Source of the DNA: Tieghemostelium lacteum
Taxonomy: Eukaryota > Evosea > Eumycetozoa > Dictyosteliales > Raperosteliaceae
DNA: 64,000 nucleotides
Assembly (NCBI GenBank): GCA_001606155.1
Contig: LODT01000037.1
Coordinates: 930,001-994,000 of the forward strand
Reading direction: 5' to 3'
Both the position numbers and the translations under genes were made by a program. Numbering within the stretch: position 1 is the first letter of the stretch; each line of letters begins with the position of its first letter. Below the pieces are notes generated by a model. That model was not told where the DNA came from. It did not search any database and worked only from the letters and a program-made list of their open reading frames with translations. Below, in pieces: positions 35,215-44,960 of this stretch.

Positions 35215-36855
35215 TCATTTTGGTATTATTTGTTTGAATAATAGTGGTGTATTAATAGAATTCTGTTGTATATACCTTAGTCTCTTTCTTTTTATATAGA
35301 ATATAATAGATCCTATTACAATAGAAACAAATACAAAAATAGCAATTACAATTGCAGATATAGTTCCTTTTCCTGTTGAATTGGTATTAGAGGCATATGG
35401 TGTGTTGGGGTGTACAACAGGACATAGAAAATTATTTAGTGTACTAGTGTCAATATATGATATAGAACATTCACTACACCGAATCATATTGTATTCCGGT
35501 GCAATTTGGAGAGGTGTTGTTACAGTTATATATGAATCTGTACAATTCATTAAAGCATCATAGTTATTGTACATTATTGATACATCACTTAAATAGACTG
35601 TGGAAGAAAACATATTAAATATACCACCATCATTCATAGTAACATTACTATTTTGAAATTGAAATGTAGTATGATCCAATTGAAATATAGTTCCAATATA
35701 AGATATAGTATTATTTTCAAATATCGAATCTGTTATTGTCAATACTGATTTTTGATATACACCAATATTATTATTTAAAAATGACCTAATTAACGGACTT
35801 TGTGTATTACCAATAAAGGAACTATTGGAAATAGTAATTGAACAGTCTTGGTCATTCAAAGTTACTATAGATACACTATTATTTACAAAATTACTATTAG
35901 CTACTTCTAATATAGAACTATTTAGACTGAAAATTGATTTTGGTTCTGTGTTATTATTATAAACACCATTTCCAATAAAATCGCAATCATTGAATCTATT
36001 TTTTTTATATGATTGATTTCCTAATGAAATTAAACCGAAATGTGATTTTATAGTGTTATTGAAAAATCGTGATTGGTTCATGCTTAATACAGCACCATTT
36101 TGAGCTCTCACCATTGACTCAAAGCCATTGTTATTTGTAAATGTACAATTGGTTATAGTGATATCGTTATATCTTAAATTAATTAGAGATTGTTCGTGAG
36201 GAGGGTTTGGTGATGCATCTAACCAAACATTATTTTGAAATACACTATCCTCAATGACAATATATGGGTCATTGTAAGGAGGGTAGTTCAGATTATCTTC
36301 AATGTATATTAAAGGATTTCTATTATCTTCAAAAACACAATTACTGATATGCAATCTGTTATTCCTAGACATACCATAATAGAAAAGTTGTGAGAGATTT
36401 CGAAATGAGATACCTTTAATCCTCAGTGATACTCCAAAATATCCATCTACCCAGTTTCTAGTTATATTACTAAAATCAAAAACCACAGATAACTGACCAC
36501 TGAATATCAAATCTCGACTATATAAGGTAAATATATCAGAATCAGTTATATAATATATCCCTTCTTCCATTGTAAAATTTATATTGAATTGATACATTTT
36601 GTACTGTTTTTGACATTCTTTATATCCGCTAGATATTGTGAGACATGGATTCTCTAATGTATCTCCACAATTAAAACTACTATCACTACCATTATTATTA
36701 GTTGATGGTGATAGTAAAACGTTATCTTCTAATGGTCTAATATAAAGAGAACAGTTATAGTAACTCCAATTGCATTGTACTAGTAAAATACAATATTTAA
36801 ACAATAGTAAACTAACAACTAATCTTTTGATAATATTCGAGAGTTTCGTCATCAT
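35215..36855 (-). CDS. Beta-helix surface protein, type I membrane
   Basis: 546 residues, no intron. An N-terminal signal (VVSLLLFKYCILLVQC) and one C-terminal transmembrane helix (ISAIVIAIFVFVSIVIGSIIFYI) frame an extracellular region of right-handed beta-helix repeats: recurring ITNCTFTNNN, ISNSSFIGN, ITDSIFENN, VANSNFVNNS units with many N-glycosylation sites. Paired cysteines close the N-cap (NCSLYI...NCGDTLENPCLTI). Such proteins are a large dictyostelid family, probably surface or matrix proteins. It resembles the split gene at 48.2-49.8 kb. Start chosen at the first of two ATGs. Confidence 0.75.
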   Translation of the reverse strand: MMTKLSNIIKRLVVSLLLFKYCILLVQCNWSYYNCSLYIRPLEDNVLLSPSTNNNGSDSSFNCGDTLENPCLTISSGYKECQKQYKMYQFNINFTMEEGIYYITDSDIFTLYSRDLIFSGQLSVVFDFSNITRNWVDGYFGVSLRIKGISFRNLSQLFYYGMSRNNRLHISNCVFEDNRNPLIYIEDNLNYPPYNDPYIVIEDSVFQNNVWLDASPNPPHEQSLINLRYNDITITNCTFTNNNGFESMVRAQNGAVLSMNQSRFFNNTIKSHFGLISLGNQSYKKNRFNDCDFIGNGVYNNNTEPKSIFSLNSSILEVANSNFVNNSVSIVTLNDQDCSITISNSSFIGNTQSPLIRSFLNNNIGVYQKSVLTITDSIFENNTISYIGTIFQLDHTTFQFQNSNVTMNDGGIFNMFSSTVYLSDVSIMYNNYDALMNCTDSYITVTTPLQIAPEYNMIRCSECSISYIDTSTLNNFLCPVVHPNTPYASNTNSTGKGTISAIVIAIFVFVSIVIGSIIFYIKRKRLRYIQQNSINTPLLFKQIIPK

Positions 36856-36962
36856 GAATTACGTAATTCATTACTTAAAAAAATTTTTTGGGATTAAAAT
36901 CAAATAAAATGGAACTATCGTGAAATATCACTTAACTTATTCATTTAATATCTTTTTGTTAT

Positions 36963-39529
36963 TTAACTATCTCCTGTTTCTATAACCATTGGTGTTTCCT
37001 TTTCCTCCTTCTTTTTTCTTGGTGCTCTTTTTGGAGGATCTTCAACTTCTTGAAATCTTTTAGGTTTACCTCTGTTTCTTGCTAGTGAGCCCCTATCTAC
37101 TTGTTCAATATCATCAAGTTTTTCAGGAACATATAGATTAGCATCAATAGTATCACCGGCCATAAGAGTCTGGATAAAAGTTGGTTTTGAAACTGTACTT
37201 TCTTCAGGATCTTCTTTGAGTTTTGGAAGAAATTCCGTCTTAAATGTATAAGCATTGGTGGTGCTTACAAGATCAACTTTGTCAGTAAAGTACTTTGTGA
37301 GAGCTTCAGATTTAAAACAAATCAACAAACCAGTGTACAATGAATGAACAAGATTTCTATTTCCTATAAAAAAAATAAAACAAAATATATTAGTAATACA
37401 CTAATGAATTCGCGATATAAAACTTAGTACTAACCATCACCAACACAAACTACATTTTTTGTAGTAGCGGTATTTTTTTCAGAATTAATACCAAATATCA
37501 TTTTTTCATGTCTACTTCTACCAGAACCAGCCATATTTTTCCATTGCTTAACAGTTATGAGTTGGAAGTTTGGTGTTGAAATAGATGGTATATTGGCTTT
37601 CTTTGATTGTCCATAGGTTGATGAATAAAAATTACCACCAAAATGCATTGCAGCAAGTGTATAGGCATCATATCCATAAGTACCGACAGTTAAATAGGGA
37701 TAACACATCTGAGTACTAGAAGGTTGTTTTGCAAGTTTTTTATGTATTTCTTTATCTTTTACTCTATAGTAACCTTTTGGGAAATTTCTAGCTCCTATTT
37801 TAATTGTAATCAAATGTTAGTCCAAATGTTTTCTAATTTAAATTTTTCCAAAAATAGATTTTATATTGATACTGACTGAACCCAAATAATTCAATTTTAG
37901 ATGCACCATTACCAAAAGCTTCGTATTTAAGGCAATTTTCATTTACTAGAGTTGCAACGTTTGTTACCGTATTTAGTAATGTACCAAAGATGTCATTAGC
38001 TGTCATACCATCTATATTACCACTATTTCCACGCTGATAATCAGTTACAGCCTTTACATATACTTGATTATAAAAATTACTACATTTATTATCATTGGTT
38101 AAAGGTACCCCGGTTATAGCTTGATATAAATTGAGGTTACCTTGAACTAAAGATTCTCCTGTACTGTCAATATAATTGGATTTTACATATCTTGGTTTTA
38201 TCTGATACAACAGAGCAACAATGTTGTCCAGTTTATCAGGTGGGAAATTAAAACAGAAAAAGTGTTGTGACACTGAAAACTTGCTATTGGTATAACTGTT
38301 TTTCTTAAATTTCTTATCCGGTTCTTCTTTTTTGCTAGTTGTTGTCTCCTTTGCACCATCTGCTTTCTTCTCACCAAGTGAAGCTTCATGAATAAAAAAT
38401 GGTTCAGGCTTTTCAAATGCTCTTTCAAGACCTGAAGGTAAATTTACAGAATGATCTAAAATATAGCCTCTATTAGTTTGACTACTAATACTGACTAAAA
38501 ACTTGGAATGAGCAAATCTAAAACTATCAGGTTGTGGACCATAGGTAGCCTCTGTCATTACTTTTTGTGTGGAGAAGAATTCTTTCTTTTTCTTTGTAAA
38601 ATCAGTAAGATCATCTCTATCACTATTCTTTTGTGCTTTTCTTGATTGTGCATTAAATTTCGCTAATTTTTTTTCCTCTTGTAATTGGTGGAAGGCTTTT
38701 AATTCGGCTTCATCTTTTGCCCTTTTAGCTTCTGCCTCTTCATCTAGCTTACGTTTTTTTGGTTCAGGTTCACCTGTATCGGTATTATCATCTCTAGGTC
38801 TTGGAACTTTGACATGTGGTTGCTCTCCTGGCGTTATAATAAAAATACCAGATTCTTCATCTTCATCTATATCCGATTCCTTGGGAAGATCAATTTCAAT
38901 TTCAATTTTTGGTTTTTTTGCAGCTATATTACGAATTGGGGGTATGGTATCATGAAACCATGTTTGTGATACAAATTCTTGAGTAGCTTTAGCTCCCTCA
39001 CAATCAGCATAGTCACCAATCACATCAGCTTGGGTACAGGCTTGAAACATTTTAGCATTTTGGTGAAATGCTTTGTCAGTATGTTGCTGAATTAATTCAG
39101 TGATTGGTCTGGATTGTGCCAATGCTTTAATATTGCTTTTAAACACTACTTTTTCCTATTATTTTTTTTATGAGTAATGATGTAAGTTTTATAAATGAGA
39201 ATCTTTGTGAGAAATTTATATTCATACTTTAACCTGGGTGACATCAACATGGAAACCATTGGAATCAATATAATAATATCCAACATTATCAAATTTACGT
39301 TCGTTTTTTAATTTTGATTTTTCATGTTGTTTTGAGAATATAAACCACCAATCCTTTAAATTTATTGATTTCATTAGAATAAGGCTTCTTCTAAATTTAT
39401 TAGATGTTTCTTTATGATACATACAACATCTTTACCACCATAGTCAAGACATGATACCTCATCTCCATCTGTGTTATGACAAAATAATATCAATATAATT
39501 ACAAATAAAATTAAAAGTTTAAATTTCAT
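36963..39529 (-). CDS. DNase II-like protein with large charged insertion
   Basis: Five exons (39529-39425, 39353-39228, 39155-37877, 37794-37435, 37363-36963) give 756 residues, about twice the usual DNase II length. Signal peptide LILFVIILILFCHN; then GGKDVDWWFI, YYYIDSNG, NRGYILDHSVNLP (first HxS/K site), SQHFFCFNFPPDKLDNIV, GSGRSRHEKMIF (HxK site) and VCVGDGNRN. Between residues ~120 and ~260 lies a Lys/Glu-rich insert with PEPKKRKLDEE, and the C-terminus adds a basic tail (APRKKKEEK). DNase II acts in lysosomes on ingested or apoptotic DNA. The joins of exons 1-2 and 4-5 are supported by motif continuity. The exon 3/4 junction is the least sure. Confidence 0.8.
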
Positions 39530-39679
39530 ATTATTTGCAATGGAGTAATATAACGAATAAATCTTTATTTTTCTGTGTTTTTATAAAATTTCAATTCGTT
39601 GAAAATTTAAATATCTTCAATTCGTCTTTATTATAATTACTCTATTTTTACAAAAATTAAAAGACAATTTGATTGAGAA

Positions 39680-40054
39680 GAAGAAATTGAATGTATAATC
39701 AGATCTGAGAGAAGATTGTATGAAGTACAATAGAGCTCTGGTTCTTATGATGATAGATTAGAGGTTTATCAACCTATTGGTACTGAAGATGGTCTGGTGA
39801 AACTGAAGACTCAAATCCAGTCTATGGTTAATTCTGTACACCAGTACAATCATAATTTTATATTTCTAGATCTGGTTTACAAGTATATATTCGACAGAGA
39901 AACAATGTTAAATGAGTTCATTGGTCTGTTGGGTAGATACAGCTCTATGGATACTGCAATGGTTCCATTAATCATCTATATGGAGTCCATTGCTACCACT
40001 TCCAGTGATGAAGCTGAAGTTGAAGATGATGATGATATCATGGTTTGTGATTAA
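39680..40054 (+). pseudogene. Deleted copy of the coiled-coil gene (left arm of inverted duplication)
   Basis: This matches the gene at 60434-62302 from its IECIVRSERR block onward, then jumps from MVPL straight to YMES...DEAEVEDDDD, a loss of about 0.87 kb. The first two exons and the start are absent, the first ~80 bp carry changes that break the frame, and an 85-residue open frame survives from 39797 only by chance of a non-disruptive deletion. It is unlikely to be expressed as a working protein. Confidence 0.85.
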
Positions 40055-41066
40055 TCATCCACACTCTTTAGCTTGGTAGATGTCTCTTTTTGGTATTGAT
40101 GATCTAATTGGTCGTTGTGGTGTCAAATTTGTCTTTAAAGTTTGGTATGTCAAAACTTTGGGGTTCTTTAATTGATTACTACGTTGTCCGATTGGTAGAT
40201 TGGTGTAGTATCGTTTAAGACCCAATGATGTTGACTGTTCACCACATAAACAAGAAAGATTTAAATCTTGGTCTTGGTTCTGTTTAATCCTCTCACTTCC
40301 TCTACTCTCTGGTTCTATATCTTCAAATTGATCATTAAAATAATAATTGAAATAATAATTAAATGTCTTTAACTCATGTAAAATTTATATGTTTAAATAT
40401 CTATGTTTTAACGTAAATTATACACAAGAATCTGTATTTAACTATAGATTGATTGTAAAATAGTTTTAAGATTGTTTCAATTGAATCTTATATTTAATAA
40501 CATGAGTTAAAAGACAATATAATACACTTTACAAAAAATCTATTTTTACATTAATAACCCACAATAAAACAATTAACAATAAAATAATTGATTATGATTT
40601 TTATGATTTTTGATCAGAGTATTTCTGATTTTTTATTTTTTTTCAAAATGAAACAACACACAACACACTTCCTCACAATGATATGATAAATCTTATTCCG
40701 AAGTAGATTTCATTGGATAAATCTAAAATTAACAACGTATAAATCTTGATTACTCAGCTTCGATTTAAATTGTCTCACCATAAATAACACATGTTTACAC
40801 GTGAACTATTTCACCTTTTATAGGAGATCAACGCAGCTGTTGACTTCATTTAGAAGTTCTAATTTTAAATTTCAATCACAATTTAACCTTCAAAGGAATA
40901 AGGAAATTAAAATCGTATAAATTGATGAATGAAATTTACCAAATCAATATCAAAACAACAAATATCAACAAGTACAACAACAACAACAAAAACAAATATC
41001 TACAATTACAATAATATCTTTTTAAATATATCTTTTTAAATATATCTTTTAATAATATCAATAAGA
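40055..41066. promoter_or_regulatory. 1-kb upstream region of the left MRH-type gene
   Basis: Non-coding region shared with the right arm. It holds a CA-rich box (ACAACACACAACACACTT, about 40653-40670), which on the other strand is GTGTGTTGTGTGGGTT in the right arm, a palindromic TTTACACGTGAA near 40793-40805, and short repeats of ATATCTTTTTAAAT just before the gene (one unit more than in the right arm). Confidence 0.5.
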
Positions 41067-41552
41067 ATGTCAGTATTAAAATCATTAATCGTTTTAATTG
41101 CATTGGTAATTTCAAGTATCCAATGTCAAACCTCTATATCAAATTGCACATTTATTGCTGATGGATATCAATATGATTTTTCATCCATTGGATCATACAA
41201 TCCAAATGGTTACTTTTGGAACTTTGGATATGATCAAGGATTTATAAATGTCTGTCAAACTGCATATTCATGTGTTTCTGAAGATGGTGCAACTGGAATG
41301 GCTGGTTGTAAATACTTTGAATCACTTGGTCAAGTTCAATCTGGTGAATTCTCATCAATTTCTCCAGCAGGTACTGGTGCCATTCTTACCTATTATGACA
41401 ACTCATACATGAACTATATCGTCAGAATCAAGTTACTCTGTGCTAAAAACAAGAGAATCCCATCAATAATCTCAAGTGGTATTTCTGCAACCAATTCCCG
41501 TCAATATGAATTCACAATCTCTGGTAAAGGTGCTTGTGGTTATCAAATGTAA
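41067..41552 (+). CDS. Small secreted MRH-type protein (left copy)
   Basis: 161 residues, one exon. Signal peptide (SLIVLIALVISSIQCQ), then an MRH-like (mannose-6-phosphate-receptor homology) pattern: NCTFIADGYQYDFSSIG, WNFGYDQGFINVCQTAYSC, GCKYFESLGQV, GAILTYYDNSYM, VRIKLLCAKNKR, YEFTISGKGACG, with six or more cysteines placed as in MRH/ATG27 domains. There is no membrane anchor, so it is probably secreted or lumenal. The key sugar-binding residues were not verified. It differs from the right-arm copy by two residues (Ile/Leu in TSISNC, Ala/Thr in EDGATG). The 3' flank diverges right after the stop. Confidence 0.75.
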   Translation: MSVLKSLIVLIALVISSIQCQTSISNCTFIADGYQYDFSSIGSYNPNGYFWNFGYDQGFINVCQTAYSCVSEDGATGMAGCKYFESLGQVQSGEFSSISPAGTGAILTYYDNSYMNYIVRIKLLCAKNKRIPSIISSGISATNSRQYEFTISGKGACGYQM

Positions 41553-41561
41553 TTCAATACT

Positions 41562-41888
41562 ATCAAAAAACAGTAATCGATCGAAATTAAATAGTTTTTT
41601 AAATATTTATAATATCTATTTATATAAACAACAGAGTTTGTTGTAAATCCGAATAAATAAACCCCTCAGGTTAAATTAAAAGTAATAAGAAATGAGGAAT
41701 GATAGATTTCACTTAACAATGGTTAAATATTAGTTGTTCCCATTCAGTTTTTGATAACATAATCACAACGAGAAATCAAAATAAATAATATAGGACAATG
41801 TACAATAATTTGAAATATCTTTTAATAGTTTTAATTCTAGTATATTAAAATGTAATTATAATAATACATGTACATAAATTTAATATAT
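41562..41888. other. Intergenic stretch between convergent genes
   Basis: AT-rich 3' flanks of the MRH-type gene (+) and the two-TM coiled-coil gene (-). Nothing recognisable. Confidence 0.4.
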
Positions 41889-42875
41889 TCACCAAAATAA
41901 TCTGAATATCAAATTCCAGAAATCTTTAATTTTTGATATAAATCCTTTGTTTTTGTTGTTGGTGACTACTTGTTGATCTTGATGTGATTGAATGAGTTGT
42001 AATTGTTTTTCAAATTCATATTCTAATCTCTTTTCTTCGTTGTTGTTCAATCTTTGTATGATATCTTTTAAATCCTCATTTTTTTGATTGAGGATTTTAT
42101 TGATTTCTTGGAGTGATTTAATTGTGTGTTGTTGGCTAGTTTGTACTGAATAATAACTATTTGCCATGGATTGATTCTGGTATGAGAAATTGTGATTTAA
42201 TCTAGATATTCTATAATTAATATGGTCTACATCTGCAAATATGTTCAACATGTCAGAGCCTAAACCAATTATGTGTGAAGTTACTGATACCTCTTCCCTT
42301 GCAATTCTAATTTCAAACCAATTTACTAAAAATAACCCAAATAATTGTTTCAAAGAAGGTTTATCATTATCATTTTTTAGTACTGATATCATAAAATTTA
42401 TATTCTTTTCTAATTGATCACAGCCACTGGAACAAAGATCTAAATTTCTACTATAGTGTCTGGATATAAGTACTTATAATTAATATCAAATTTGAGATAA
42501 GTAAATTCAATTGTTTAATACAAACAATTTAATTATATAGTTTCTTCTAATGATATCTAAATCTCTATTAGTAGGATACATTGAATTTACAGCAAGAATA
42601 TAAAGAAAAGTTTCTCTATCTTTTAAAGATAATTTGTTACTGCTACCTGGTGCATGAATATTTAAACAATACATGATTACTAATAAAACCAATAAAAAGG
42701 AAACCATTCCTATTGATACTTTTAAAAAATAAATTTGTTTTCTTTTCATTATTGGTGTATGTTTACGAACTATTGTAATACATGGTCTATGCAGTACTCT
42801 ATTGTCAACAATTAATTGATACTGTGTTGCAAATATAAAACCTAACAGAATAAATAACAATATTATTAATAACAT
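41889..42875 (-). CDS. Two-TM coiled-coil protein (hypothetical)
   Basis: Two exons, 42875-42526 and 42450-41889, give 303 residues in frame; the intron uses GTTTGT...CACTATAG. Two N-terminal hydrophobic helices (MLLIILLFILLGFIFA and VSIGMVSFLLVLLVIMYCL) flank a basic loop. Exon 2 has a coiled coil (QHTIKSLQEINKILNQKNEDLKDIIQRLNNNEEKRLEYEFEKQ has the heptads) and a hydrophobic end (FWNLIFRLFW). I do not recognise the family. It is probably an internal membrane protein. The joining of the two open frames is my inference from splice sites and phase. Confidence 0.55.
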
Positions 42876-43030
42876 TGTATTACTATAGTCATTGGATTTG
42901 ACTTATTCTTTTTCTTCTTCTTCTCCTCTTACTGCCTCTTCTAACAATAAATAAAAATCATTACTTTTTTTGTAAGATTATTCGCACAATAACTATTATT
43001 TGAAAAGTAATATTATTATTATAATATTAT

Positions 43031-43951
43031 TTATTTTTCAAATATCACATTCCAATGAGCAGTTTTCAAACCTGTATTGTATCTTACTACGATTGGAGTC
43101 GTTGAGTATCTTAAAATATTAGTTAAAACATGTTGATTGATTGCAAACTTGTCTGCTAAAACCTCTAAATTATATTTTTTAGGATCCTCTCTGTACAATG
43201 AAAAGAGATTCTCAATCTCTTCAAAACTCAATCTACCTCTATTTAACTTTTCTTTTTGAATTCTTTCTTTAATTTTTGATATTCTACTTGTAACATCCTA
43301 ATCCACATTTTAAATATATAACCAAATTAATAATTGAATAAAAGTACATTAAATTCACAAAGATATACAAACATTAGAATCCATAGCTCTAGAATCAAGA
43401 GTAGAACCAGAAGGTGGAGGCTGATGATGATAATGTTGATCAACAGGAATGAAATTCTCAGAGAGTTTGTTGTAGAATTTAACTTGTTCTTCGTCTTTGT
43501 ATCTTGGATCAATTTGAGAGAGTTCAGAGAGATTTTGAACCTTTTCTTTATACTTTTTCTTTAAGTTTTCTTCTATTCTCTTTTCCATCTGTTCAAATGA
43601 TTCAAAATCTTCATCTCTCAGAAACTCTTTTTGAGATTCCTGTAGTTCATAGTTATTCTTAATTTTATATAACATATCGTCTAGTGATTTTTCATTGTTG
43701 TCTAATGTCACTTCTTGTTCTTTTTCTTCAGGTTCATCATATTCCTCATCTACATCATCGTAATATTCTTCGTCTTTTGGTAAATATACACCTAAATCTT
43801 CCAATTCTTTAGATAACTTATATTTTGAAGGAGAAGGTATATCTGTACTATTCTTACTATTATTAGTTGTTAAATAGCTTCTCCTATAATTTTTCTGTGG
43901 AAAAACATTGTATATCTGTCTAAATAAATATCTAGAAGTTGATCTTATCAT
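43031..43951 (-). CDS. Neugrin/Rrg9-like mitochondrial protein
   Basis: Two exons, 43951-43373 and 43297-43031, phase 0, 281 residues. I start at the ATG at 43951 because MIRSTSRYLFRQIYNVFPQK reads as a mitochondrial targeting peptide, and because the alternative ATG at 44008 would leave only 11 bp to the divergent ISY1 start. The middle is acidic. The C-terminal block RLSFEEIENLFSLYREDPKKYNLEVLADKF...VLTNILRYS matches the neugrin/Rrg9 pattern (turn-helix with PxxW/Y, LAxxF, IxRIL). Those proteins support mitochondrial ribosome or genome maintenance. The match is by eye. Confidence 0.5.
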
Positions 43952-44019
43952 AAGTGTGTTTTGAATAAAAATTTCAATAAAATGCCTCACAAATTCATTA
44001 TTTTTCATTTATTTACAAA

Positions 44020-44904
44020 ATGGCAAGAAATGAAGAAAAAGCACAATCTATGCTGAATAGATTCCTTAGATTGAAAGAAGGAGAAAATAAATATTCAGAA
44101 AAGAGACCATACCTGTCAAGTGAATGTGATTCACTGTCTGATGCTGATAAATGGAGAAGACAAATACTAAGAGAAATCACAAAGAATATACAAGATATAC
44201 AAAGTCGTAAGTACTACACCATTACTTTAATGACATACAATATTTGTAGAATATATAGACTAATTGCGTTATACTTTAAAATAGCAACATTAGGAGAACA
44301 TAAAACTAGAGATTTAAATGATCATATTAATAAACTAATGAGAGAAAAACATCATTGGGAAAAGAGGATAATTGAATTGGGTGGTCCAAATTATATAAAT
44401 TCAGCAGCAAGAGTATTTGATGCCAATGGTAAGGAACCATTAGGTGATGGTCTCTATAAATATTATGGTGAGGCTAGAAATCTACCAGGTGTTAAAGAAC
44501 TATATGATAAACCAAAGCAAGAGAAATTAAAGAAATCTAAAGTTGAGTTATCAATGCCTGTTGACGCTGATTATTATGGTTATGGTGATGATGATTATAG
44601 ATTAGCTGAAATTGAAAAACCTTTTGAAGAAGAGGCTATAAACAGATGTGTAGAACAATGGAAACTAGAACAGAAAGAAAAGTATCAGATAAAAGGTCAA
44701 AGACAACCTAATAGGAACAACACAAAAGACACTAATGAAATTAGTGATAGTATGGATATAGATAGTAACATTAATAATAGTAGTAGCAGTAGTAGTGGCA
44801 CTAAAATATTTAAATCACATGTACCATTACCCTCTAAAGAAGAGTTAAATCAAATCATTTTAGAAAAGAAAAAAGAAGAATTGAGAAAGAAATATATAGG
44901 TTAG
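44020..44904 (+). CDS. isy1: ISY1 pre-mRNA splicing factor
   Basis: MARNEEKAQSMLNRF, RRPYLSSECDSL, DKWRRQILREITKNIQDIQ, HKTRDLNDHINKLMREKHHWEKRIIELGGPNY and ADYYGYGDDDY match ISY1 proteins closely. A 78-nt intron at 44207-44284 (GTAAGT...AAATAG) lies inside the open frame; removing it gives IQSPTLGEHKTRDLND, which fits the family, and a 268-residue protein. The intron has no stop and is a multiple of three, so a retained form would carry 26 extra residues. ISY1 belongs to the NineTeen-related part of the spliceosome. Confidence 0.93.
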   Translation: MARNEEKAQSMLNRFLRLKEGENKYSEKRPYLSSECDSLSDADKWRRQILREITKNIQDIQSRKYYTITLMTYNICRIYRLIALYFKIATLGEHKTRDLNDHINKLMREKHHWEKRIIELGGPNYINSAARVFDANGKEPLGDGLYKYYGEARNLPGVKELYDKPKQEKLKKSKVELSMPVDADYYGYGDDDYRLAEIEKPFEEEAINRCVEQWKLEQKEKYQIKGQRQPNRNNTKDTNEISDSMDIDSNINNSSSSSSGTKIFKSHVPLPSKEELNQIILEKKKEELRKKYIG

Positions 44905-44960
44905 ATATATTAGATATATTAGAATAAATCTCAGTATCTAGATTTATGAAGATGATGGTT

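Larger units (their letters stand above)
39680..41561 (+). repeat. Left arm of a large inverted duplication
   Basis: Read on +, this corresponds to 61690-58923 read on -. The match covers the coiled-coil gene remnant, ~1 kb of non-coding DNA and the whole MRH-type gene, and stops a few bases after that gene's stop codon (both keep TGTAATTC). Apart from the ~0.87-kb deletion and small indels the arms are nearly identical, including in non-coding DNA, so the event is recent. Confidence 0.9.

Noticed and set aside
38569-38955. 128-codon + frame rich in Phe and Ser
   Set aside because: Antisense of the Lys/Glu-rich insert of the DNase II-like gene; Phe/Ser content is what GAA/AAA codons give in reverse.
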